A stretch of 11,054 nucleotides of DNA, from positions 1-11,054 of the forward strand of contig CAZSVI010000123.1 of assembly GCA_964610205.1 (NCBI GenBank), written 5' to 3'. Made by a program: the position numbers and the translations under genes. Of this stretch, positions 1 to 6,224 are shown piece after piece; positions within the stretch are counted from its first letter, which is position 1; each line of letters opens with the position of its first letter. The notes beneath the pieces are model-generated. The model ran no database searches. It was not told where the DNA came from and saw only the letters and a program-made list of their open reading frames with translations. The DNA comes from CAZSVI01 sp964610205. Lineage in GTDB: Bacteria > Bacillota > Clostridia > DSM-8532.

Positions 1-822
1 GTTTCACCGAATCATCTGGATATTCATAAATCAATGGAAGAATATATTGATGCGAAAAAAAATATCTTTCGCTTTCAAAATGAATCCGGCAGAGTAGTTT
101 TAAACTATGATAATCCCGTCACAAGGGGCTTTATACCTGAAGTTAAGGGGCGCCCCGTTCTTTTCAGTACAAGGGAAGAAGGAATAACAGGGGCGTATAT
201 AAGAAATAATTGCGTTGTTTTCAGGAACAGGGAGGATGAGCTTGCCATTATGCCTGTTGCGGATATCAAGCTTCCGGGTATGCACAATGTGGAAAATTTT
301 ATGGCTGCGGTATCGGCGGTAATACCTGAGGTGACACTAGGAGCGATACAACACATCGGTAAAAGCTTCAGCGGTGTGGAGCATCGGACCGAATTTGTCA
401 GAAAAGTTAACGGGATTTCCTTTTTCAATGATTCCATCGCCACTAGCCCAACCAGAACAACCGCAAGTTTGAAAGCTTTTAAAGGGGAGGTTATATTGAT
501 TGCCGGTGGATATGATAAAAAGCTTTCATATGATGAATTGGGTGAAACCATTCAGAATTATGTAAAAGCAATAGTATTACTGGGGGACACCGCAGACAAA
601 ATTGAAGCCGCATACCTTAAGCAACTCATGAAATGCGGGGGAAATCCGATGCCAGTAATACATGCCCGAAACATGGAAGAAGCGGTTCAAGAGGCATTCA
701 GCCTGGCCCGGGAAAGTGATACTGTTTTATTGTCTCCGGCAAGCGCCAGCTTTGATATGTATCCGAATTTTATGGAACGCGGCTTGCATTTTAAAGAGAT
801 TGTCGGACGTCTGATGGTTTGA
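1..822 (+). CDS. murD: UDP-N-acetylmuramoyl-L-alanine--D-glutamate ligase MurD (5' truncated by window)
   Basis: Cytoplasmic Mur ligase that adds D-glutamate to UDP-MurNAc-L-Ala using ATP. The reading frame is open from base 1, so only the last 273 residues are present; full MurD is about 450. Residues 3-7 (PNHLD) hold the His equivalent to the Mg-binding His of E. coli MurD, and the first Lys of AKK (residues 18-20) aligns with the carbamylated catalytic Lys. The central-to-C-terminal domain shows GVEHRTEF, then FFNDSIATSPTRT, then IAGGYDKK. The end shows LLSPASASFDMYPNF and ERGLHFKE, matching the D-Glu-binding C-terminal domain. The usual NDSKAT signature reads NDSIAT here, a form I associate with clostridial MurD. 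The family call is secure. Whether this is the only murD or a second copy outside the division/cell-wall cluster cannot be told from here. Confidence 0.96.
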   Translation, partial: VSPNHLDIHKSMEEYIDAKKNIFRFQNESGRVVLNYDNPVTRGFIPEVKGRPVLFSTREEGITGAYIRNNCVVFRNREDELAIMPVADIKLPGMHNVENFMAAVSAVIPEVTLGAIQHIGKSFSGVEHRTEFVRKVNGISFFNDSIATSPTRTTASLKAFKGEVILIAGGYDKKLSYDELGETIQNYVKAIVLLGDTADKIEAAYLKQLMKCGGNPMPVIHARNMEEAVQEAFSLARESDTVLLSPASASFDMYPNFMERGLHFKEIVGRLMV

Positions 823-867
823 TGTTTTAAGAGGTTAACACAGCGAATCAAGGTTTGACATAGAAAC

Positions 868-891
868 TTTTGTTTTATTTTTGAAACAAAA
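868..891 (+). terminator. AU-only hairpin downstream of murD, weak terminator candidate
   Basis: TTTTGTTTTA (868-877) can pair with TGAAACAAAA (882-891) around a TTTT loop, giving 10 pairs including one G-U. A T-rich stretch follows at 896-906 but does not abut the stem, and the stem has almost no GC. It could end the murD transcript only weakly. It may equally be chance in AT-rich DNA. Confidence 0.25.
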
Positions 892-912
892 AAATGTTTT
901 CTTTTTCGTCAA

Positions 913-951
913 ATTTTACCGATGCTTTTAAAAAATACTAGAGGTAAAATG
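913..951. repeat. 8-bp perfect inverted repeat ATTTTACC / GGTAAAAT
   Basis: ATTTTACC (913-920) is the exact reverse complement of GGTAAAAT (944-951), with 23 nt between them. The TAAAAT at 946-951 also resembles a -10 element, but no good -35 lies 16-18 bp upstream. It could be an operator half-site pair or a weak RNA stem. Its function is unknown. Confidence 0.4.
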
Positions 952-962
952 GTTTTATAGAT

Positions 963-1023
963 GATGAATCATCCATAAGTTATTTTGTATTACAAACAGG
1001 TGATAAAACAGTTTAATTATCAC
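963..1023. promoter_or_regulatory. Cluster of three short perfect dyads in the moxR leader
   Basis: Three palindromes follow one another: GATGA-A-TCATC (963-973), TTTGTA-T-TACAAA (984-996), and GTGATAA (1000-1006) with TTATCAC (1017-1023) around a 10-nt spacer. The first two have a single central base, which is typical of dimeric repressor operators rather than RNA hairpins. The third could form either. They lie 60-120 bp before the moxR start, where regulators would act. I do not recognise a specific regulator, and no convincing sigma-A promoter is visible beside them. The rest of the 823-1082 spacer shows nothing else I can support. Confidence 0.35.
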
Positions 1024-1069
1024 TAACATAAAACATAATACCGGGTAAGGAAAGAATACAAGCGAAAAC

Positions 1070-1085
1070 GGAGGAATTGGCGATG
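1070..1085 (+). promoter_or_regulatory. Ribosome binding site that places the moxR start at ATG 1083
   Basis: GGAGG lies at 1070-1074. An in-frame TTG at 1077 is only 2 nt from it, too close to be used, while ATG 1083 is 8 nt away, which is near ideal. The ATG is therefore preferred and the protein begins MKNKTVMQ. Confidence 0.8.
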
Positions 1086-2015
1086 AAAAACAAGACTGTT
1101 ATGCAGCGCATTGTTGATAATATGGGGAAAGTCATGGTAGGACAGAATACTGCTGAAAAATTAATGGTGGTATGTCTTGCGGCAGGCGGCCATGTTTTGA
1201 TAGAGGATGTTCCGGGAATCGGCAAGACAACAATGGCATATGCCCTAGCCCGGTCTATAGGGGTTTCCTTTAACAGAATCCAGTTCACACCTGATATACT
1301 GCCTTCAGATATTACCGGTTTTTCTATGTTTAATCCCAAAACGTCCGAATTTGAATACAGACAGGGAAGCATAATGAGCCATATCATTCTGGCGGATGAA
1401 ATAAACAGGACATCTCCTAAAACCCAGGCCAGCATGCTTGAGGTTATGGAGGAAAGGCAGGTAACCGTTGACGGAGTTGCCTATGAGGTTCCTGATCCCT
1501 TTATGGTTATCGCTACGCAAAACCCGGTGGAATATATGGGAACATATCCGCTGCCCGAAGCTCAGCTGGACAGGTTCCTGATGAAGATAACGATGGGTTA
1601 TCCGCCGAAAGACAATGAAGTCGATATTCTTTTCCGTTTCCAGGGAAAAAATCCTTTACATGAATTGGTAGCCGTAGCCGACGGTGAAGAGATTATTGAA
1701 CTTCGCAGGCAGGTTAAAAGGGTTCACATGGAAAGAATAATAGGCGATTACATTGTTGATATTGTACAAAGCACCCGGAAACAGGAGCATGTTCTTTTAG
1801 GATGCAGCCCCAGGGCATCTCTTTATCTGATGCGTGCTTCACAGGCTCTTGCCCTGTATCAGGACAGGGATTATGTGACACCGGATGATGTAAAAAATCT
1901 GGTTATTCCTGTTCTGTCTCATCGCATGATCTTAAAACAGGAAGCGCGTATCAGAAAAATCACCCCGGAGAATGTCTTGTCGGAATTACTGAGTAAAATA
2001 AGAGTTCCTTCCTAG
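1083..2015 (+). CDS. MoxR-family AAA+ ATPase (B. subtilis YeaC-like)
   Basis: Cytoplasmic AAA+ ATPase of the MoxR/RavA group, thought to act as a chaperone that matures or activates a partner complex. The protein has 310 residues, normal for the family. Walker A is VPGIGKTT (43-50). Walker B is IILADE (101-106), followed by INRTSPKTQASMLE. Sensor 1 is the Asn in ATQNP (144-148). The arginine finger region is AQLDRF (160-165). The C-terminal lid begins near residue 215, with GCSPRAS (240-246) carrying the sensor 2 Arg. The next two genes, DUF58 and a membrane transglutaminase, are its standard partners (compare yeaC-yeaD-yebA), so it probably works with them at the membrane. The stop codon TAG is made of the TA target dinucleotide and the first base of the inserted element. 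If the element were removed with one TA, TAG would still be read, so the protein end is unaffected. Confidence 0.93.
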   Translation: MKNKTVMQRIVDNMGKVMVGQNTAEKLMVVCLAAGGHVLIEDVPGIGKTTMAYALARSIGVSFNRIQFTPDILPSDITGFSMFNPKTSEFEYRQGSIMSHIILADEINRTSPKTQASMLEVMEERQVTVDGVAYEVPDPFMVIATQNPVEYMGTYPLPEAQLDRFLMKITMGYPPKDNEVDILFRFQGKNPLHELVAVADGEEIIELRRQVKRVHMERIIGDYIVDIVQSTRKQEHVLLGCSPRASLYLMRASQALALYQDRDYVTPDDVKNLVIPVLSHRMILKQEARIRKITPENVLSELLSKIRVPS

Positions 2016-2138
2016 GAGCCTTGGACAAAAGTAAAAAAATGATATGTTAGCTCGGCATATGTTGTATTATAATCTTATGCATACTACCATATCTAGTGGT
2101 TGTATTTACTAAAAACAGACTTTTGTCTAAGGCTCCTA
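2013..2138. mobile_element. MITE-like element with 18-bp terminal inverted repeats and TA flanks
   Basis: The core spans 2015-2136 (122 bp). The left end is GGAGCCTTGGACAAAAGT (2015-2032). The right end (2119-2136) is its reverse complement with one difference at the ninth base. Both ends are flanked by TA (2013-2014 and 2137-2138), as expected for the TA target duplication of IS630/Tc1-mariner-type elements. The interior is AT-rich and has no ORF, so it would need a transposase from elsewhere. In + strand RNA the single mismatch becomes a G-U pair, so with the flanks a 21-pair stem could form around an 86-nt loop. I cannot name a parent IS. A large regulatory hairpin is the main alternative. 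Confidence 0.62.
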
Positions 2139-2193
2139 GTGGTTTGTAAAGCTTCAAATTTATACTCGTTATTCAAAGCTTTACAAATCCACT
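2138..2193. repeat. Second palindrome, 17-pair stem with one bulged base
   Basis: AGTGG plus TTTGTAAAGCTT (2138-2154) pairs with AAGCTTTACAAA (2176-2187) and CCACT (2189-2193). T2188 is the only bulge, and the loop is 21 nt. It directly abuts the TA-flanked element, and its first bases are the element's right flank. Before the insertion this hairpin would have started at the moxR stop codon. It could be an older palindromic repeat, an mRNA-processing or attenuation hairpin, or an element end. There is no T-run after it, so an intrinsic terminator is unlikely. Confidence 0.6.
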
Positions 2194-2204
2194 TCCTTGA
2201 TGTT

Positions 2205-2242
2205 GTGGCCTGCAAACCCTAAATTCCAACTTTACAGGCTAC
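2205..2242. repeat. Third hairpin in the moxR-DUF58 spacer
   Basis: GCCTGCAAA (2208-2216) and TTTACAGGC (2231-2239) pair at 8 of 9 positions around a 14-nt loop. Three more pairs, one of them G-U, extend it to 2205 and 2242. Its TGTAAAG core, read on the reverse strand, resembles the arm of the preceding palindrome, so the two may be related repeats. Confidence 0.4.
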
Positions 2243-2250
2243 TAGTGCGG

Positions 2251-2267
2251 TGTTAAACCCATTAACA
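2251..2267. repeat. Small hairpin TGTTAA / TTAACA
   Basis: A perfect 6-bp stem with loop ACCCA lies 52 bp before the DUF58 start. It is short enough to be chance, but it continues the run of hairpins that fills this 304-bp spacer (2016-2319). No ORF or clear promoter is visible in that spacer. Confidence 0.3.
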
Positions 2268-2319
2268 GAATCCATTGTGCCGGCTGTAAAAGTAAAAGCG
2301 TCTTAACCGGAGGCAGACA

Positions 2320-3528
2320 ATGAACAGAAGCAGGCTAAGTTACCTTTTTATATTGTTTTTTTCTTTTGTCTACATTTATTTTGACGGTGGTTTTCTTCCT
2401 TATGCTCTTTTTTATATTATACTTGTGCTGCCGGCTATATCATTTGTTTATGTTCTTATTGTATACAGCACCTTTAAATATAGTGAAAACCTTGAGAAAC
2501 GGGAATTCCAGAAAGGGGAGATTCTGGATTACACTTTGAAGATCCATAATGTTACTCCGTTTTATATACCGTATTTCACGGTATATATGCATATGGAAGG
2601 TCAGATGTTGATTCGTGGAATGAAAACAGAGCGTCTTGCATTAAAACCGTTCAGTTATCAGGAGTTTTGCTTCAGCGTGCCAATTTTGTACAGAGGGAAA
2701 TATAATATAGGAATATCCGCTATTGAAATCAGGGACTTTCTAAATCTTGTATCAATCCGGTACAGACCAGGTGAAACAAAGTTTATAAGAGTATACCCAC
2801 GTATTCTTTCCCTGGAGGAGTTGGAGATTCCATATATGAGGATTTCAGAGAATGAATTCCTTTCACGGAAGAAAAATACCGGGCATTCTGAAATTCAGGA
2901 CATACGTGAATATATGTATGGTGACAGTTTGAAAAAAATACACTGGAAATTGTCCTCAAAATATAATAAATGGCTGACGAAAGAAACCAACGCATCTTCG
3001 GAAAAGGAAGTATGGATAATTCTCAATCTTGAAAAGATTTACGGGGAAGCGGAAGAGGTCTTGAAAATTGAAGACAGAACCATGGAGGTTTTAATTTCTC
3101 TATGCCGTATATTGTTAAGCTCCGGTGTTGTGCTGAAAATGTGTTTTTTCAGAAAAGAGCAGGTTTCGATTACATTTACCGATATGAACGGATTCCGTCA
3201 GTTGTATGAACTATTTGCATTTATGCCTTTTGAACAGAAAACTTCCTTTAATGATATCACCAGATATTTTATGGAAAGCATACCCGAGCGTCAGAGTATT
3301 ATGGTCTTTTCCCCGGTTATTGATGAAGATTATCTGGATTGCCTGAACAAAATGAACGCCAACGGACATGATGCTTCCTTATTCTATTGCGCGGTTTCGG
3401 AAGGAGAAATGAAGAAGGATGTGGAAAAGGCGCTGGAAGAGGAAATGCCTGAGGTGGGAATACATGTTATACACTTGTTTCGAAGTATGAAGGAGAATTT
3501 CGGAAAGGATATGCCAAGGGCCGAGTGA
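2320..3528 (+). CDS. DUF58-domain membrane protein (B. subtilis YeaD-like)
   Basis: The protein has 402 residues. Two hydrophobic segments near the N-terminus (about 7-21 and 25-49) anchor it in the membrane, followed by a beta-rich region and the DUF58 signature at about 194-215: DIREYMYGDSLKKIHWKLSS, then KYNKWLTKE. The C-terminal part (230-395) resembles the von Willebrand-like fold often found in DUF58 proteins, with VWIILNLE as its first strand, but I do not see a clear MIDAS triad. GGAGG at 2309-2313 sits 6 nt before the ATG. DUF58 proteins pair with MoxR ATPases and are probably their membrane-bound targets or adaptors. The biochemical function is not established. The transglutaminase gene starts 22 nt downstream, while the moxR gene is separated by the repeat-filled spacer. 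Confidence 0.88.
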   Translation: MNRSRLSYLFILFFSFVYIYFDGGFLPYALFYIILVLPAISFVYVLIVYSTFKYSENLEKREFQKGEILDYTLKIHNVTPFYIPYFTVYMHMEGQMLIRGMKTERLALKPFSYQEFCFSVPILYRGKYNIGISAIEIRDFLNLVSIRYRPGETKFIRVYPRILSLEELEIPYMRISENEFLSRKKNTGHSEIQDIREYMYGDSLKKIHWKLSSKYNKWLTKETNASSEKEVWIILNLEKIYGEAEEVLKIEDRTMEVLISLCRILLSSGVVLKMCFFRKEQVSITFTDMNGFRQLYELFAFMPFEQKTSFNDITRYFMESIPERQSIMVFSPVIDEDYLDCLNKMNANGHDASLFYCAVSEGEMKKDVEKALEEEMPEVGIHVIHLFRSMKENFGKDMPRAE

Positions 3529-3550
3529 ATAAAAAAGACAGGAGAGTCTC

Positions 3551-6037
3551 ATGAAAAAAGACTACAGGGATTTATTGTCCTCAGGATTTATTGGTGTTTT
3601 ATATATATTCGCGGTTTTGAAAGCGACGCTGGTTCCCATGCATGTTCCTGTTGCTTCATGGCATATGCTTTTATTTACTTTGGGTGCGTTTATTTTTTAT
3701 ACCCTGTTGAATACGCATACGGGTCGTATTGTTTTCCTGTCCGGTATGTTGATAGGAGCAGGGTATATGGCCTTTACCGTTATTAAAGACGGTATGGGCA
3801 TTCTTTCGGATTTCTTTGCACCCGTAGTAAGGCTCATGCAGGTTATGGCTCAGGTGGGTACGGGCTATTATAATGAAACAATCCCTTATGCATGGCTGAT
3901 GTATGCAATCGGAGTATACTCCCTGCTTGTTGCCATGCCGATATATTATTTCATGGTGCGCTGTTTCAGGTTCTATTTACTCATTGTACCCGGCCTGGTG
4001 TTTTTCATGACGGTATGGGGGATAAACCGGCACATTGATAAACTGTCCTTCTATATATTTGCTGTGATTGCTATTGTTTCATATATTCGGCATATTTATA
4101 CAAGAAACAAGAAAAAGGATGGGGATTTCAGCGATCCGTCTTCCGCCGGGAGAATCCTTATATATTATATACCGGTTGCGATTGTTATTATTTTTATTTC
4201 TATTTTGATTCCTGAAGGTTCCAAGCCTGTCCAATGGCCCTGGATGGATGAAAAAATAAGCAGAGTATGGCGGGAACTTGAACAAAAATTTTCAATCGAC
4301 CGATATGATTCTTTTTCTCTGGCAAATACCGGTTTTGGAGATCCGGCAAGGCTGGGGGGACCTGTTAGACCTGATGATACTCCCATAATGGTTGTCGAGG
4401 CGCCAACCCGTTTGTATTTAAGAGGCGCTGCATATGATTGCTATAATGGAATGGGATGGGAAGTGTCCGAACGGCAGCAGGAAGACTTTCAGAACGACAG
4501 GGTTTTTGACCACCGTGAAATGCGGTTTGGCTGGAAGGCAGCTGATAATGCCTATTCTTTAATATATGCCGGTAATGATTTACAGGCACTGTCAAATATA
4601 AATGATACAGATGGATATATAGGGTTTTTAAAGCTGGAGCAACTGCCACGGGAAATCAGTCGTTTATATCCGGAAAAAGAGGTCAGGATCCGGCATTTGA
4701 ATGTACGTACAAAAACATTATTCACTCCCTTAAAACTTTTTATACCAATTACCGGACTCTCATCCGAAGGGTATAAACTTGAAGAAGGTTTTGGAGGTAT
4801 TTTTAAAGTCAACAAAAGGCTGGCCGGCAATATCAGTTATAAGGTGAATTATCTTCAGCCCGGATATGGAATGCCCGAAATGGAGGAATTCTTCCGAATA
4901 AGCCGGCAGGGGCTTTATTCAGATTTTATTAAGTATAATTCCAGGTTTCTTGATTACCTGGAAAATTCGGGGATTAATAACCCGGATACCGCCCGAAGGG
5001 ACGTTGAGGCTGCCCTGCAGATCTACAGGCAGCTTGATGACCATCGGAATGCGATATACAATCAATATACTCAAATACCGGAGGGACTTCCTGCTAGGGT
5101 AAGATTTCTGGCAAATGATATCGCACGCGGAACACGTTCGGTTTATGACAGAATAAAAGCTATAGAGCATTACTTAAGGCAAAATTACAATTATACATTG
5201 TCACCTCAGTATCCACCCGCAGATCAGGATTTTGTTGATTATTTTCTTTTTGACGGGAAAGAAGGATATTGTTCCTACTATGCAAGTGCGATGTGTGTCA
5301 TGCTCCGGACTGTTGGCATTCCGGCCAGGTATGTGGAGGGTTTTGTTCTGCCCGATCAACCTGATGAGAATAATCAATATGTTGTTACAAACCGGAATGC
5401 CCATGCCTGGGTGGAAGTTTATCTCGAAGGTATCGGGTGGGTTACCTTTGAACCTACCACACCATATGCTTCGGCAATGAATTATTATATTAAATTGAAT
5501 GAGGGTAATCCGGATAAGGGTCATGAATATGATGACATACCGGGATTTGATCCGGAAGAACATAATGAACAATACAGGGAAGGGAAGGATTTTGATTGGG
5601 ACGTAAACGGACGGGATGAAATGACCGCATCTGTGTTTTGGCTTGGGCTACTTGCGGTTATTCTGGCTGTTTTCCTTGCCAATATGTTGTTTGTTCCGGG
5701 AAAATGGAGCATATTAAGATTAATGTCTCCACGTAAAAGTATTCCGGCAATATACAATTATATGGTATCTCTGTTGAGGCAATCCGGGTGTGCGATAAAT
5801 ACCGGGGAGACTCCGAAAGATTTTGCGAAGCGTGTGGATTCGAGGTATCAGTTTGTGTATATGACAATGGATGAAATGGCGGAATTATTTTACCGTGTAC
5901 GTTACGGTGCACACGAATTGGATAAAAAGAGTACTAAAAAGCTGTTCCGTTTTATTTTAGAGGTGAAAACCAAATCCGGTCGGAATATGTACCTTATAAA
6001 AAGGATAATTTACCGTGGCTTCTTTTTCCGGGGTTAA
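3551..6037 (+). CDS. Membrane transglutaminase-like protein with DUF4129 tail (TgpA/YebA family)
   Basis: The protein has 828 residues. The N-terminal third is a membrane block with roughly six or seven segments (about 12-28, 38-54, 60-78, 113-134, 141-156, 166-180, 203-221). An extracytoplasmic domain of about 470 residues follows. Its transglutaminase core holds the nucleophile Cys574 in EGYCSYYASAM and His618 in NRNAHAWVEVYL. The third triad position falls in WVTFEPTTP, where Glu634 replaces the usual Asp. A single membrane segment (694-714) is followed by a cytoplasmic DUF4129-like tail (GETPKDFAKRV at 752-762, YRVRYG at 781-786). Such proteins cleave or crosslink peptide substrates outside the membrane; the substrate is unknown. 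GGAG at 3541-3544 sets the start. It is the third member of the MoxR-DUF58-transglutaminase set. I am sure of the family but not of the reaction. Confidence 0.9.
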   Translation: MKKDYRDLLSSGFIGVLYIFAVLKATLVPMHVPVASWHMLLFTLGAFIFYTLLNTHTGRIVFLSGMLIGAGYMAFTVIKDGMGILSDFFAPVVRLMQVMAQVGTGYYNETIPYAWLMYAIGVYSLLVAMPIYYFMVRCFRFYLLIVPGLVFFMTVWGINRHIDKLSFYIFAVIAIVSYIRHIYTRNKKKDGDFSDPSSAGRILIYYIPVAIVIIFISILIPEGSKPVQWPWMDEKISRVWRELEQKFSIDRYDSFSLANTGFGDPARLGGPVRPDDTPIMVVEAPTRLYLRGAAYDCYNGMGWEVSERQQEDFQNDRVFDHREMRFGWKAADNAYSLIYAGNDLQALSNINDTDGYIGFLKLEQLPREISRLYPEKEVRIRHLNVRTKTLFTPLKLFIPITGLSSEGYKLEEGFGGIFKVNKRLAGNISYKVNYLQPGYGMPEMEEFFRISRQGLYSDFIKYNSRFLDYLENSGINNPDTARRDVEAALQIYRQLDDHRNAIYNQYTQIPEGLPARVRFLANDIARGTRSVYDRIKAIEHYLRQNYNYTLSPQYPPADQDFVDYFLFDGKEGYCSYYASAMCVMLRTVGIPARYVEGFVLPDQPDENNQYVVTNRNAHAWVEVYLEGIGWVTFEPTTPYASAMNYYIKLNEGNPDKGHEYDDIPGFDPEEHNEQYREGKDFDWDVNGRDEMTASVFWLGLLAVILAVFLANMLFVPGKWSILRLMSPRKSIPAIYNYMVSLLRQSGCAINTGETPKDFAKRVDSRYQFVYMTMDEMAELFYRVRYGAHELDKKSTKKLFRFILEVKTKSGRNMYLIKRIIYRGFFFRG

Positions 6038-6038
6038 T

Positions 6039-6154
6039 GCCGAACCAGGCCTTGCGGAAGGTATTTTAATTACCACTGAACAATAACAATAAACAGGCTG
6101 CTACTGTTCAATGGTGATACCTTTCAATCCGCGGGGCCCGCTTCGGCTGTTTTC
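6039..6154 (+). terminator. Long imperfect palindrome followed by T-run, probable terminator of the moxR-DUF58-transglutaminase unit
   Basis: The arms begin 1 nt after the transglutaminase stop. GCCGAA (6039-6044) pairs with TTCGGC (6142-6147). GGCCTTGCGGA (6048-6058) pairs fully with TCCGCGGGGCC (6128-6138) through two G-U pairs. AAGGTAT (6058-6064) pairs with ATACCTT (6117-6123). ACCACTGAACA (6072-6082) pairs with TGTTCAATGGT (6105-6115) at 10 of 11 positions. The loop is 22 nt. TGTTTTC (6148-6154) and a T6 run (6160-6165) follow. The position between a stop codon and a new promoter suits a terminator. The size is far above a normal intrinsic terminator, so a decayed palindromic element that took on this role is possible. 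Confidence 0.5.
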
Positions 6155-6166
6155 TGATGTTTTTTA

Positions 6167-6196
6167 TTGACAACTCCTTACGCATTAGCTTAGAAT
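6167..6196 (+). promoter_or_regulatory. Sigma-A promoter for typA
   Basis: TTGACA (6167-6172) is a perfect -35. After an 18-bp spacer comes TAGAAT (6191-6196), five of six matches to the -10 consensus. Transcription would start near 6203, leaving a leader of about 22 nt with AAAGGAG at 6211-6217, 7 nt before the typA ATG. This is the clearest promoter in the window and probably drives typA-mltG-trmR-trhP. Confidence 0.75.
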
Positions 6197-6224
6197 GGGA
6201 AAAGCGGTGTAAAGGAGTGAGACA

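Noticed and set aside
855..881. TTGACA at 855-860 as the -35 of a moxR promoter
   Set aside because: The best -10 (TATTTT, 876-881) needs a 15-bp spacer and matches poorly, and it would give a leader of roughly 200 nt running through the AU hairpin. Not convincing.
1077..1082. TTG start for the MoxR protein
   Set aside because: It is only 2 nt from GGAGG; ATG 1083 has normal spacing.
823..1082. Riboswitch in the moxR leader
   Set aside because: The dyads are short, separate and AT-rich; no known aptamer core or following terminator was seen.
1013..1520. Reverse-strand open frames opposite moxR
   Set aside because: They lie antisense to a clearly conserved gene, lack ribosome binding sites and have no recognisable domain.
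5232..5480. Forward 82-codon frame inside the transglutaminase gene
   Set aside because: It overlaps the catalytic core in another frame, resembles no known family and has no separate ribosome binding site; a shadow of the real gene.
6131..6141. GCGGGGCCCGC as an independent operator palindrome
   Set aside because: Its bases are better explained as part of the right arm of the long palindrome at 6039-6147.
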